The notes beneath the pieces were generated by a model. It did no database searches. It was given only the letters and a program-made list of their open reading frames with translations, and was not told the origin of the DNA. 64,000 nucleotides of DNA from assembly GCA_029269725.1 (NCBI GenBank), contig JARJHS010000005.1, positions 292,608 through 356,607 on the forward strand, written 5' to 3'. Both the position numbers and the translations under genes were made by a program. The DNA is from Pollutibacter soli. GTDB lineage: Bacteria; Bacteroidota; Bacteroidia; Chitinophagales; Chitinophagaceae. Positions within the stretch are counted from its first letter, which is position 1. Each line of letters begins with the position of its first letter. Of this stretch, positions 45,085-53,169 are shown one piece after another.

Positions 45085-47232
45085 ATGAAAACAGTCAATA
45101 AACAGATTGCGGTAAATGTATTAATCGCTCTATCTGCTTTTATCCTGTTCCTTCTTCTTTTCCTGGATCAGATTGAATTACCAGACCTTTTGCAATCTAT
45201 TGGCCGTATGCACCCGGTTCTGTTGCATTTCCCGATAGTGTTGCTATTGATTTCATTCGTTTTTGTATGTATAAAGAAAACTCCAGGAAATAATACCTGG
45301 AGTGCAATGGAGGAATGGTTTCTTTTTGCCGGAGCTGCACTGGCAGGGCTAACCGCAATTATGGGAATCTTCCTTTCAAAGGAGTCTGGATACAATGATG
45401 AGATACTTTTTATTCATCAGTGGGGAGCTATTGTTTTATTTTTCATTGCTGTAATTCTTTACATATTCAACAAAAGGTTTTCACAAAAAATTATTGCCGC
45501 GCGGATTTTTGCAATCTCGGGGACTGTTGTGTTGATAATTTCCGGGCATTATGGGGGTGAGCTTACACACGGGTCCGGTTATCTTACAGGTCCGTTGACT
45601 TCAGCGCAGGAGCAAAAACAGGTTGCATTCCAAGATGCAATGATTTATGAAGATCTGATCAGGCCGGTATTTGCGGCAAAATGCCAGGGCTGCCACAATC
45701 CATCGAAATTAAAAGGGCAGTTATCCCTGACCGATAGCGCAATGCTATTGAAGGGTGGCAAATCTGGAAGGCTTTTTGTGCATGGGTCTCCTGAACTGAG
45801 CCTGATCATGGAACGAATTCATCTTCCGGAGTCCGATAAAAAACATATGCCTCCTGCCGGCAAAACGCAATTGTCAAGGGCTGAAGAAGATCTGATCAAT
45901 GCGTGGATAAAAGACAGCGCAAGATTCAATGTAAAAATTGCTTCTTATCCTGAAGAGGATAGTTTAAGAAAAATGGCCATCGCTTTTCTGCCGGTTCGCA
46001 AAGAAGAAAAATTTGACTTTGCTGCGACGGATGAAAGTAAAATGGAGAAACTCAATAATGATTTTCGTAAGGTCAGGCCCATTGCTGCCAATTCTCCCGC
46101 TTTGGCCGTAAATTTCTTTAACAATCGAGGCTGGTCTGCAAAATCAATTGAAGAATTGGTGGGTGTAAAACAGCAGATCGTTTCAATGGAGCTGCATAAA
46201 GTTCCTGTAACAAATGATGACCTTAAACACATCGCAGGCTTTGTTAACCTGCGGCGATTGAACCTGAATTTTACTCAGATTACAGCTGAGGGCCTGGTTC
46301 ATTTATTACCGTTGGAACACCTGCAATCGCTTTCCTTAACGGGTACAAAAATGGAAATGGAATCTTTACAGCGATATTTGAATGCGGCCAAATCATTAAA
46401 TCAACTTGCTTTCTGGAATTCAGGACTTTCAAAGGAAAATATCCGCAGCCTCGTTGCAGCAAATAAACATATCAGAATTAATGCAGGGAATGAAGAAGAG
46501 GATCAAATGATGCTTCAACTGAATAAAGTTCAATTGAAAAATTCCAGTTCGGTGTTCAGCGAAACTGCCTTCCTGCAATTGAAACACCCAATTCCCGGTG
46601 TTGACATCAGGTATACACTTGATGGCAAAGATCCCGATAGTATTGTTTCGCCTGTTTACAATGGAAAAGATAAAGTTGATAAATCTGTTCTGATAAAAGC
46701 AAGGGCATACAAATCCGGATGGATTTCAGGAGATATAACTGAGTTCAGGTTGTATAAGAGCCGGTATAAACCTGATGCTGTTCAATTGATCACAGCTGTT
46801 CACGAACGTTTTCCGGCTTTGGGAACGGAGAGTTTTTTCGATGGGAAGATCGGAGGCTACAGTCAGTACGGCGACCGTTGGGTGGGATTTTCAGCATTCC
46901 CCATGGAGCTATTGCTGTTACTGAATGATACCGTCAACCTCCGTTCTGTCACTATAAATTATTTGTCGAATCCACCAGCTGGTTTCTTTCCGCCCGGTTC
47001 CTTGGAAATCTGGGGTGGTGAGGATGTTCAGCATTTGAAACTGGTTAGAAAAAAAAATCTGCCGGTCACCTCTAAAGATGAGAAGCTCAATATTTCTTCA
47101 GCGGAAATTAATTTCGATCGCCAAAAATTAAAGTGGATTAAAATCATTGCTCATCCGCAAACTTTTCCTTCCTGGCACAAAGCCAAAGGCAAACTTTCTG
47201 TTTTACTTATTGATGAAGTGCTGCTGAATTAA
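45085..47232 (+). CDS. DUF2231 / cytochrome c / leucine-rich / CHB_HEX_C membrane protein
   Basis: A 715-residue multidomain protein. Residues 1-155 hold about five membrane segments of the DUF2231 type (MHPVLLHFPIVLLL at 42-55). A PSCyt1 cytochrome domain follows with C200-Q-G-C203-H204. Residues about 360-470 contain leucine-rich-repeat-like stretches (LRRLNLNFTQITAEGLVHLLPLEHLQSLSLTGT). Then comes a chitobiase/hexosaminidase C-terminal-like domain (GVDIRYTLDGKDPDSIVSPVYNG) and a C-terminal discoidin-like beta domain. It is the usual third member of the DUF1549/DUF1501 group and may anchor the system and pass electrons. The ATG at 45085 avoids a 38-bp overlap that a start at 45034 would give. 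Confidence 0.88.
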   Translation: MKTVNKQIAVNVLIALSAFILFLLLFLDQIELPDLLQSIGRMHPVLLHFPIVLLLISFVFVCIKKTPGNNTWSAMEEWFLFAGAALAGLTAIMGIFLSKESGYNDEILFIHQWGAIVLFFIAVILYIFNKRFSQKIIAARIFAISGTVVLIISGHYGGELTHGSGYLTGPLTSAQEQKQVAFQDAMIYEDLIRPVFAAKCQGCHNPSKLKGQLSLTDSAMLLKGGKSGRLFVHGSPELSLIMERIHLPESDKKHMPPAGKTQLSRAEEDLINAWIKDSARFNVKIASYPEEDSLRKMAIAFLPVRKEEKFDFAATDESKMEKLNNDFRKVRPIAANSPALAVNFFNNRGWSAKSIEELVGVKQQIVSMELHKVPVTNDDLKHIAGFVNLRRLNLNFTQITAEGLVHLLPLEHLQSLSLTGTKMEMESLQRYLNAAKSLNQLAFWNSGLSKENIRSLVAANKHIRINAGNEEEDQMMLQLNKVQLKNSSSVFSETAFLQLKHPIPGVDIRYTLDGKDPDSIVSPVYNGKDKVDKSVLIKARAYKSGWISGDITEFRLYKSRYKPDAVQLITAVHERFPALGTESFFDGKIGGYSQYGDRWVGFSAFPMELLLLLNDTVNLRSVTINYLSNPPAGFFPPGSLEIWGGEDVQHLKLVRKKNLPVTSKDEKLNISSAEINFDRQKLKWIKIIAHPQTFPSWHKAKGKLSVLLIDEVLLN

Positions 47233-47448
47233 GGGAGGTTGTATGTTGCAGGTGTTTAAGTTATCAGTATCACCCCGCAGATTTGCCTGCAGAAAAATGT
47301 AAAGCATTAAATACTTAGCTGAAACATTTCGTATATATGTTCTGATTTGCCAAGAAAACAAATACAGCCAATCAATAGAAAAATACATTTGATTCCGGGA
47401 AAAACACTTTGGAAATTCCAAAAATGCTTTCGAATTTGCTGAAAGTTC

Positions 47449-47484
47449 CCAGGTATCCGATACTTGCAAGTATCGGATACCTGG
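47449..47484. repeat. 36-bp perfect palindrome (AGGTATCCGATACTTG family)
   Basis: Two exact 18-bp arms (CCAGGTATCCGATACTTG and its complement) meet without a loop. CGGGTTTTTCC follows on the plus strand, so it could double as a terminator for the preceding 715-residue protein gene. Its sequence family is different from the ACCTGCCAGGT repeats in the left part of the window, though both arms end in CCAGGT. Confidence 0.8.
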
Positions 47485-47642
47485 CGGGTTTTTCCGAAAT
47501 TTGTGAAAAGCACGAAACTTCAAAAATTTTCAACTTTATTTTCTTTTAGAATGGGTGCTTGGCACTAATCGCTACCCGCTATTTTCTCTTTTTGCCTTTT
47601 GCCTGCGGCCTAACAACTTCTATTGACTTAAAATAATTTCAA

Positions 47643-47679
47643 CTTGTATATACAAGATGCTGATTTTTCCCTATCTTTA
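47643..47679 (+). promoter_or_regulatory. Operator and promoter of the GH92 genes
   Basis: A perfect CTTGTATATACAAG (47643-47656) is followed after 15 bp by TATCTTTA (47672-47679). The GH92 ATG lies 45 bp further on. The spacing matches the E1alpha promoter class (16 bp) rather than the SusC class (9-10 bp). Confidence 0.77.
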
Positions 47680-47724
47680 AAATCTCGGATATTACGGTTG
47701 CCATAATATAATCAGAAGCTGTTC

Positions 47725-49962
47725 ATGAGAGTTTTATCAACGATTTTATTTCTTTTCTTTTCTGTTTTCTCAAACATATATGCACAGAACAAATTGAATG
47801 TTCTCGACTATGTTGATCCAACCATTGGTACAGTAGGTGAAGTTCTAGGTCCGGCTTTGCCAACAGTACATCTTCCCAACAGCATGGTTCGTGTTTTTCC
47901 TGTGAGAAGAGATCACCTGGACGACCAGATCAGGTACTTTCCTCTTACCTCACCTTCGCATCGCCTGGCAAATGTATTTGGCATACTCCCACTGCAGGGG
48001 AGCGGTGTTGATATCTGGGAAAGAAAGATGATTCGTGAAGAAGAGATCATCAAACCTTATCAATACTATGTTCGCGCAGAAGAAGATGACATCCAGGTGA
48101 CGTTTGTGCCGACCGCAAGAGCAGGTTTTTTTGAATTCAATTTTCCTGAAAAAGGAGAACATTTTCTCCGGATGCAGTTGGTCAGCAAGAAAGGGGAGTT
48201 GGCGGTTTCAGGAAATAATATGATTTCTGGTGTAGAAGAGTTTTTAGGAATGAAAGCGTATTTCTATGCAGAGCTCAATACAGCATTTTCAGGATCAGAA
48301 TTTAAAGAAGGCTCCGGCACTTCTGCATTACTTTTGAAGTTCAGCAATGCTGCTCAAAAAATATCTTTCCGTTATGGCATTTCGTTTATCAGTAGAGACC
48401 AGGCGAAACAGAATCTTCAGAAAGAAATTACAGGCTGGGACATTGGTGTGTATCGTCAGAGTGCAATTAATGTCTGGAACAAAACATTAAACCAAATCAG
48501 CGTACAAGGGGGAACAACATCCCAGAAGCGTGTTTTCTACACCGCGATGTATCGCGCCAGTGAGCGCATGGTAGATATCAATGAATACGGAAAATATTAC
48601 AGTGCTTATGATAAAAAGGTGCACGAAACCAATGAACCTTTTTATGTCGACAGTTGGATATATGATTTCTCCATCGGACTATATCCTTTGCAAATGATTC
48701 TGAATCCTGAAAAGCAAAAATATTTCATCAGATCGTACATCAAAATGTACGAACAGGGTGGATGGATGCCGGGATTCGCTTTGATTGATGGCGATTGGCC
48801 CGCAATGACAGGAAATTATACCGCGGTGTGGATGAATGATGCATGGTCAAAGGGTATCCGAGACTTCGACATAAAGAAAGCTTACGAAGGACTGAAAAAA
48901 AATGCGCTTGAAGCAACGCTCTTACCCTGGCAAAACGGACCAGCAGTTTCGTGGCTGGATTCGTTCTATAACAGAAAGGGATACCTTCCCGGACTATACG
49001 AAAATGAAAAAGAGTATGTAAAAGAAATAACGAATTTCTGGGAGCGAAGGCAATCGGTATCTGTTACGATGGAAACGAGTTATGGAGACTGGGCTGTCGC
49101 GCAGCTTTCCGAAGTTTCCGGAAATGCAAAGGACAAGCCATTACTGATGCAGCGAGCACAGAATTACAAAAAAATGTACCGTGCAGACAAAGGCTTTATG
49201 TGGCCGAGGGATTCATCAGGCAACTGGATTGAGCCTATGAATCCCAGTCTCGCGGGACGTGAATATTATACAGAGAACAATGCTTACACCTTCAACTGGC
49301 ATGCGCGACAGGATCTCGATAATTTGTTTGAAATGATGGGCGGCAGGAAAGCCGCAGAAGCAAAACTCGATCAATTGTTCCGTGAAAATATTGGCATCGA
49401 CAAACCACATTTCTGGGTAATACAACCAGATGCCAGTGGTCTGGTGGGTCAGTATTCCATGGGTAATGAAATGGGTTTCTTCATTCCCTATTTGTACAAC
49501 AACCTGGGAAGTCCCTGGAAAACACAGAAACGTGTACGCATGCTTCTCGAAACATGGTTCCCTGATAATATTTTCGGTTATCCGGGTGATGAAGATGGCG
49601 GTGGAACTTCTCCTTTCATTATTTTTTCGATGGTTGGATTCTTTCCCGTAACGCCAGGTATTCCGATTTATCATATCGGAAGTCCTGTGTTTGAAAAAGC
49701 AACGATCAATCTTCCCGGTAATAAGCAAATGATTATAGAAGCGAAACAAAACTCAGCAGAGAATAAATACATACAGACAGCAACACTGAATGGAAAGTCA
49801 TTGAATCGTTCCTGGTTTACGCATGATGAGTTGATGAATGGCGGTAAGCTGGTATTTGTTATGGGAAAATTGCCGAATAAAAAATGGGGTGCAGATGAGT
49901 CGAGATTACCACCTTCGTTTTTGGAAATTCAAAAGAAAGACATCGAGAACCGGATGAAATGA
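47725..49962 (+). CDS. GH92-family protein, divergent
   Basis: A 745-residue exported protein (signal ending SNIYAQ). The N-terminal beta-sandwich starts VLDYVDPTIGTVGE, and the (alpha/alpha)6 domain ends with FGYPGDEDGGGTSPFIIFSMVGFFPVTPGIPIYHIGSP, the GH92 C-terminal motif. The general-acid region reads Y-Y-T-E-N-N-A-Y-T-F-N-W rather than the usual E-G-N. The segment FYVDSWIYDFSIGLYPLQMI also departs from the common FSLWDTYRALHP pattern. GH92 enzymes are calcium-dependent inverting exo-alpha-mannosidases. The changes suggest another linkage or leaving group. It overlaps the next GH92 gene by 4 bp (ATGA). Confidence 0.87.
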   Translation: MRVLSTILFLFFSVFSNIYAQNKLNVLDYVDPTIGTVGEVLGPALPTVHLPNSMVRVFPVRRDHLDDQIRYFPLTSPSHRLANVFGILPLQGSGVDIWERKMIREEEIIKPYQYYVRAEEDDIQVTFVPTARAGFFEFNFPEKGEHFLRMQLVSKKGELAVSGNNMISGVEEFLGMKAYFYAELNTAFSGSEFKEGSGTSALLLKFSNAAQKISFRYGISFISRDQAKQNLQKEITGWDIGVYRQSAINVWNKTLNQISVQGGTTSQKRVFYTAMYRASERMVDINEYGKYYSAYDKKVHETNEPFYVDSWIYDFSIGLYPLQMILNPEKQKYFIRSYIKMYEQGGWMPGFALIDGDWPAMTGNYTAVWMNDAWSKGIRDFDIKKAYEGLKKNALEATLLPWQNGPAVSWLDSFYNRKGYLPGLYENEKEYVKEITNFWERRQSVSVTMETSYGDWAVAQLSEVSGNAKDKPLLMQRAQNYKKMYRADKGFMWPRDSSGNWIEPMNPSLAGREYYTENNAYTFNWHARQDLDNLFEMMGGRKAAEAKLDQLFRENIGIDKPHFWVIQPDASGLVGQYSMGNEMGFFIPYLYNNLGSPWKTQKRVRMLLETWFPDNIFGYPGDEDGGGTSPFIIFSMVGFFPVTPGIPIYHIGSPVFEKATINLPGNKQMIIEAKQNSAENKYIQTATLNGKSLNRSWFTHDELMNGGKLVFVMGKLPNKKWGADESRLPPSFLEIQKKDIENRMK

Positions 49963-52283
49963 AATTGATTATGGTAAACTGCATTAGCAAAAAATTTCTG
50001 GTATTGAGCCTGGTAATGCCATTATTCATTAATGCGCAGATAATTCAGCATTTCGGAGAGCCCATCAATTATGTGAGTACACTAGTCGGTTCCGATTCAA
50101 AAATGATTTTGTCAAACGGGAATACCTATCCTGCGGTTGCTGTTCCCTGGGGAATGAATTTCTGGACACCACAAACAGGAAAGGCCGGTGCTCCGTTCAT
50201 GTATGAATACAATAGTGATAAGATTCGCGGATTCAAACAAACACACCAGGCGAGTAACTGGATCGGCGACTATGGTCAATTTGCTGTGATGCCTGGAACG
50301 GGAAAGATAAAATTCAATGAAGATGACCGCGCCAGTTGGTTTTCCCATAAAACTGAAATAGCGCAGCCACATTACTACACTGTATATCTCGCCGAATATA
50401 ACACCACGGCGGAGATTACAACGACAGATAGAGCCGCAGTACTCAGGTTTACATTCCCTGAAACCGATAGTGCATTTATTGTAATTGATGCATTGGACAT
50501 GGGATCTTCGATTACCATCATCCCTGAACAGAATAAGATTGTAGGATACACTACAAAAAACAAAGGAAGTGTTCCGGATAATTTCAAAAACTATTTTGTA
50601 CTGCAGTTTCCAAAAGGCTTTCTGAATTCCGCAACATTCAGCGATTCAATTTTAACTCCAGGAAAGTTAACTGAGACTTCCAATCATGCTGGTGCTGTTA
50701 TATCATACAAAACAAAAGCAGGAGAGACAATTGAAGTGAAAGTAGCTTCTTCATTTATCAGCCACGAGCAGGCAGCAAGAAATTTGCTTGAAGTTGGGAA
50801 TGCTGATTTCAATACAATCAAAGAAAGATCAAGACAACTGTGGAACAAGGAACTTTCCAAAATGAAAGTAGAAGGTGGCACCGTTGAACAGGCGAAAACT
50901 TTTTACTCATGTCTTTACAGATGCCTGTTGTTCCCGAGAAAATTCTATGAGATTGATGCAGCCGGGAAAATCATGCATTATAGTCCGTTCAACGGAGAAG
51001 TTCTCCCTGGATATTTATTCACTGACAATGGTTTCTTTGATACATTCCGCGCACTGTTTCCCTTCTTTAGCCTGATGTATCCTGAATTATACGCACAGAT
51101 TCTGCAGGGATTGGCTAATGCATATGATGAAAGCGGCTGGCTTCCGGAATGGACCAGTCCGGGTCATCATCGCGGAGTTACTTTTGGTGCATATTCTGCA
51201 ACCCTGATTGCGGATGCTTATATCAAGGGCATTCGCGGTTATGATATCAATAAACTATATGAAGGTATTTTGAAGAATACTGTAAGTGAGCCTCCAAAGG
51301 ATATCCGCAGTGTGGGTCGATTAGGTGTTACTTATTACAATCAGTTGGGATACGTACCTTATGATGTGGGTGTGAAAGAGAATACTGCCCGCACTCTGGA
51401 GTATGCATACCTTGATTTTACTATTCATCAGCTTGCAAAAGCATTGAAGAGACCAAAAGAAGAAGTCGATCTTTTTGCGAAAAGATCTATGAACTATAAA
51501 GCTCATTATGATCCATCCACCGGCCTGATGCGTGGAAAAAACAAAGACGGAAGTTTCCAATCACCATTCAATCCGTTCAAATGGGGTGATGCATTTACCG
51601 AGGGAAACAGCTGGCATTATACCTGGGCATCTGTTAACGATATGAATGGACTGATCGGATTGATTGGAGGTAAAGATAAATTTGTAAAAAAGCTGGATTC
51701 CGTATTTACATTACCCCCGATTTTTGACGAAAGCTGGTACGGCTACGTAATTCATGAAATGCGGGAAATGCAGATTGTAAATATGGGTCAGTATGTGCAT
51801 GGCAACCAGCCAATGCAGCATGTTGTGTATTTGTACAATTTTGCAGCAACGCCATGGAAATCGCAATACTGGGTAAGAGAGATTATGGATCGATTATACA
51901 ATAGCGGACCAGCAGGATATTGTGGTGATGAAGATACCGGACAGACTTCGGCCTGGTATATTTTTTCAGCGCTGGGTTTTTATCCTGTCGCTCCTGGCAC
52001 AGATCAATATGTTTTTGGTTCGCCTCTTTTCAGGAAAGTGACGGTGAAATTGCCGAATGGAAAAGCATTAACCATTAATGCTCCGCAAAATGGTGTAGCG
52101 AATCGTTATATTGCCTCTATGACGGTGAATGGAAAGAACTATACAAAGAACTGGATCAGCCACAAAATGCTTACTGATGGCGCAACGATCGATATGAAGA
52201 TGACGAGCATGCCTGATAAGAGCAGAGGGGTTGCTGATGCAGATCTCCCATATTCGTTTTCAACCGACCCCGGCAACAAATAA
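49959..52283 (+). CDS. GH92 alpha-mannosidase
   Basis: A 774-residue exported enzyme, closer to canonical GH92. It has NYVSTLVGSDSKMILSNGNTYPAVAVPWGMNFWTPQTG, the helical-domain motif FTDNGFFDTFRALFPFFSLMYPE, GWLPEWTSPGHHRGVTFGAYSATLIADAYIKGI, the general-acid motif F-T-E-G-N-S-W-H-Y-T-W and the C-terminal C-G-D-E-D-T-G-Q-T-S-A-W-Y-I-F-S-A-L-G-F-Y-P-V. The usual G-N-D-D is here G-D-E-D. The GH92 pair overlaps by 4 bp, implying translational coupling and complementary specificities on one mannoside. DUF1080 follows directly. Confidence 0.94.
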   Translation: MKLIMVNCISKKFLVLSLVMPLFINAQIIQHFGEPINYVSTLVGSDSKMILSNGNTYPAVAVPWGMNFWTPQTGKAGAPFMYEYNSDKIRGFKQTHQASNWIGDYGQFAVMPGTGKIKFNEDDRASWFSHKTEIAQPHYYTVYLAEYNTTAEITTTDRAAVLRFTFPETDSAFIVIDALDMGSSITIIPEQNKIVGYTTKNKGSVPDNFKNYFVLQFPKGFLNSATFSDSILTPGKLTETSNHAGAVISYKTKAGETIEVKVASSFISHEQAARNLLEVGNADFNTIKERSRQLWNKELSKMKVEGGTVEQAKTFYSCLYRCLLFPRKFYEIDAAGKIMHYSPFNGEVLPGYLFTDNGFFDTFRALFPFFSLMYPELYAQILQGLANAYDESGWLPEWTSPGHHRGVTFGAYSATLIADAYIKGIRGYDINKLYEGILKNTVSEPPKDIRSVGRLGVTYYNQLGYVPYDVGVKENTARTLEYAYLDFTIHQLAKALKRPKEEVDLFAKRSMNYKAHYDPSTGLMRGKNKDGSFQSPFNPFKWGDAFTEGNSWHYTWASVNDMNGLIGLIGGKDKFVKKLDSVFTLPPIFDESWYGYVIHEMREMQIVNMGQYVHGNQPMQHVVYLYNFAATPWKSQYWVREIMDRLYNSGPAGYCGDEDTGQTSAWYIFSALGFYPVAPGTDQYVFGSPLFRKVTVKLPNGKALTINAPQNGVANRYIASMTVNGKNYTKNWISHKMLTDGATIDMKMTSMPDKSRGVADADLPYSFSTDPGNK

Positions 52284-52308
52284 ATCATCGGATCGAAAAA
52301 AAAGAATT

Positions 52309-52956
52309 ATGAAAATAAAAACGCTCCTATACCTGTGCCTCGTTGCAATTGTAGTCGCATCCTGTGCTGGCAAGGCTGGTGTTTCGCAGGAGAAAGGATG
52401 GGTTAAATTATTTGATGGAAAATCTTTTAACGGCTGGAAGATCAATGAACATCCCGAAACTTTTAAAATTGAAGACGGCGTCATTGTAGTGAATGGTGTC
52501 CGTTCGCATATGTTTTATGAAGGCGCAGTAGGCAATCACGATTTCAGAAATTTTGAATTGAAGGTGACACTGATGACTACCCCAGGGTCCAATTCCGGAA
52601 TATTTATTCAGACTGCTTACCAGGATTCTGGATGGCCTGCAAAGGGATTTGAGATCCAGGTTAACCAGACACAAGGTGACTGGCGTAAGACAGGCAGTGT
52701 TTACGGGCTAAAAGATGTTCGTGAAGTGTATGTAAAAGATAATGAATGGTATGTTGAACACATTATTGTTAAAGATAAAACGATCACAGTGAAACTGAAT
52801 GATAAAGTGATCAATGAGTATACTCAGCCTGATGATTACGTTCCGACAAAAGGAAATGAAAAGCGAATTATTTCGTCAGGAACCATTGCCTTGCAGGGAC
52901 ACGACCCGAAAAGCAAAGTGTTGTACAAAGACGTTAGCATAAAGATGTTGCCCTAA
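52309..52956 (+). CDS. DUF1080 (3-keto-disaccharide hydrolase family) lipoprotein
   Basis: A 215-residue lipoprotein (lipobox V-A-S-C, Cys19). The DUF1080 domain is complete: GWVKLFDGKSFNGWKIN, FEGAVG-type FYEGAVGNHDFRNFELKVTLMTTPGSNSGIFIQTAY, KGFEIQVNQTQGDWRKTGSVYGL and GTIALQGHDPKSKVLYKDVSIKML. It is a concanavalin-like beta-sandwich that Pfam names 3-keto-disaccharide hydrolase. In such pathways a GMC-type dehydrogenase oxidises C3 of a glycoside and this family cleaves the product. The GMC pair at 31170-33615 would fit as partner. A longer reading from 52231 overlaps GH92 and would disrupt the signal. Confidence 0.92.
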   Translation: MKIKTLLYLCLVAIVVASCAGKAGVSQEKGWVKLFDGKSFNGWKINEHPETFKIEDGVIVVNGVRSHMFYEGAVGNHDFRNFELKVTLMTTPGSNSGIFIQTAYQDSGWPAKGFEIQVNQTQGDWRKTGSVYGLKDVREVYVKDNEWYVEHIIVKDKTITVKLNDKVINEYTQPDDYVPTKGNEKRIISSGTIALQGHDPKSKVLYKDVSIKMLP

Positions 52957-53169
52957 ATTAACCTGGCTGTTTCTTCGCGAATCTCCTGGCTGTTCACTTT
53001 GCGGTTTGATGTTCTGATAGCCAAAGAACGCAGAGAAAACAGCCCGCAAAGGCAATACAAAGTAGTCGACAGATCGTAGAGGAGTGTAAACCATTTCGAC
53101 AAAACCGACTGGATTTTTTATCACACCCGCAATGACCGACAAAGTATATCGCGGGCGAAAAATATTTTT

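Larger units (their letters stand above)
47233..47724. other. Intergenic region before the GH92 pair
   Basis: This 492-bp gap holds a 36-bp perfect palindrome (47449-47484), a pyrimidine-rich TTTTTGCCTTTTGCC spacer near 47587-47605, and a perfect operator with promoter (47643-47679). No coding sequence is apparent. Confidence 0.65.
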
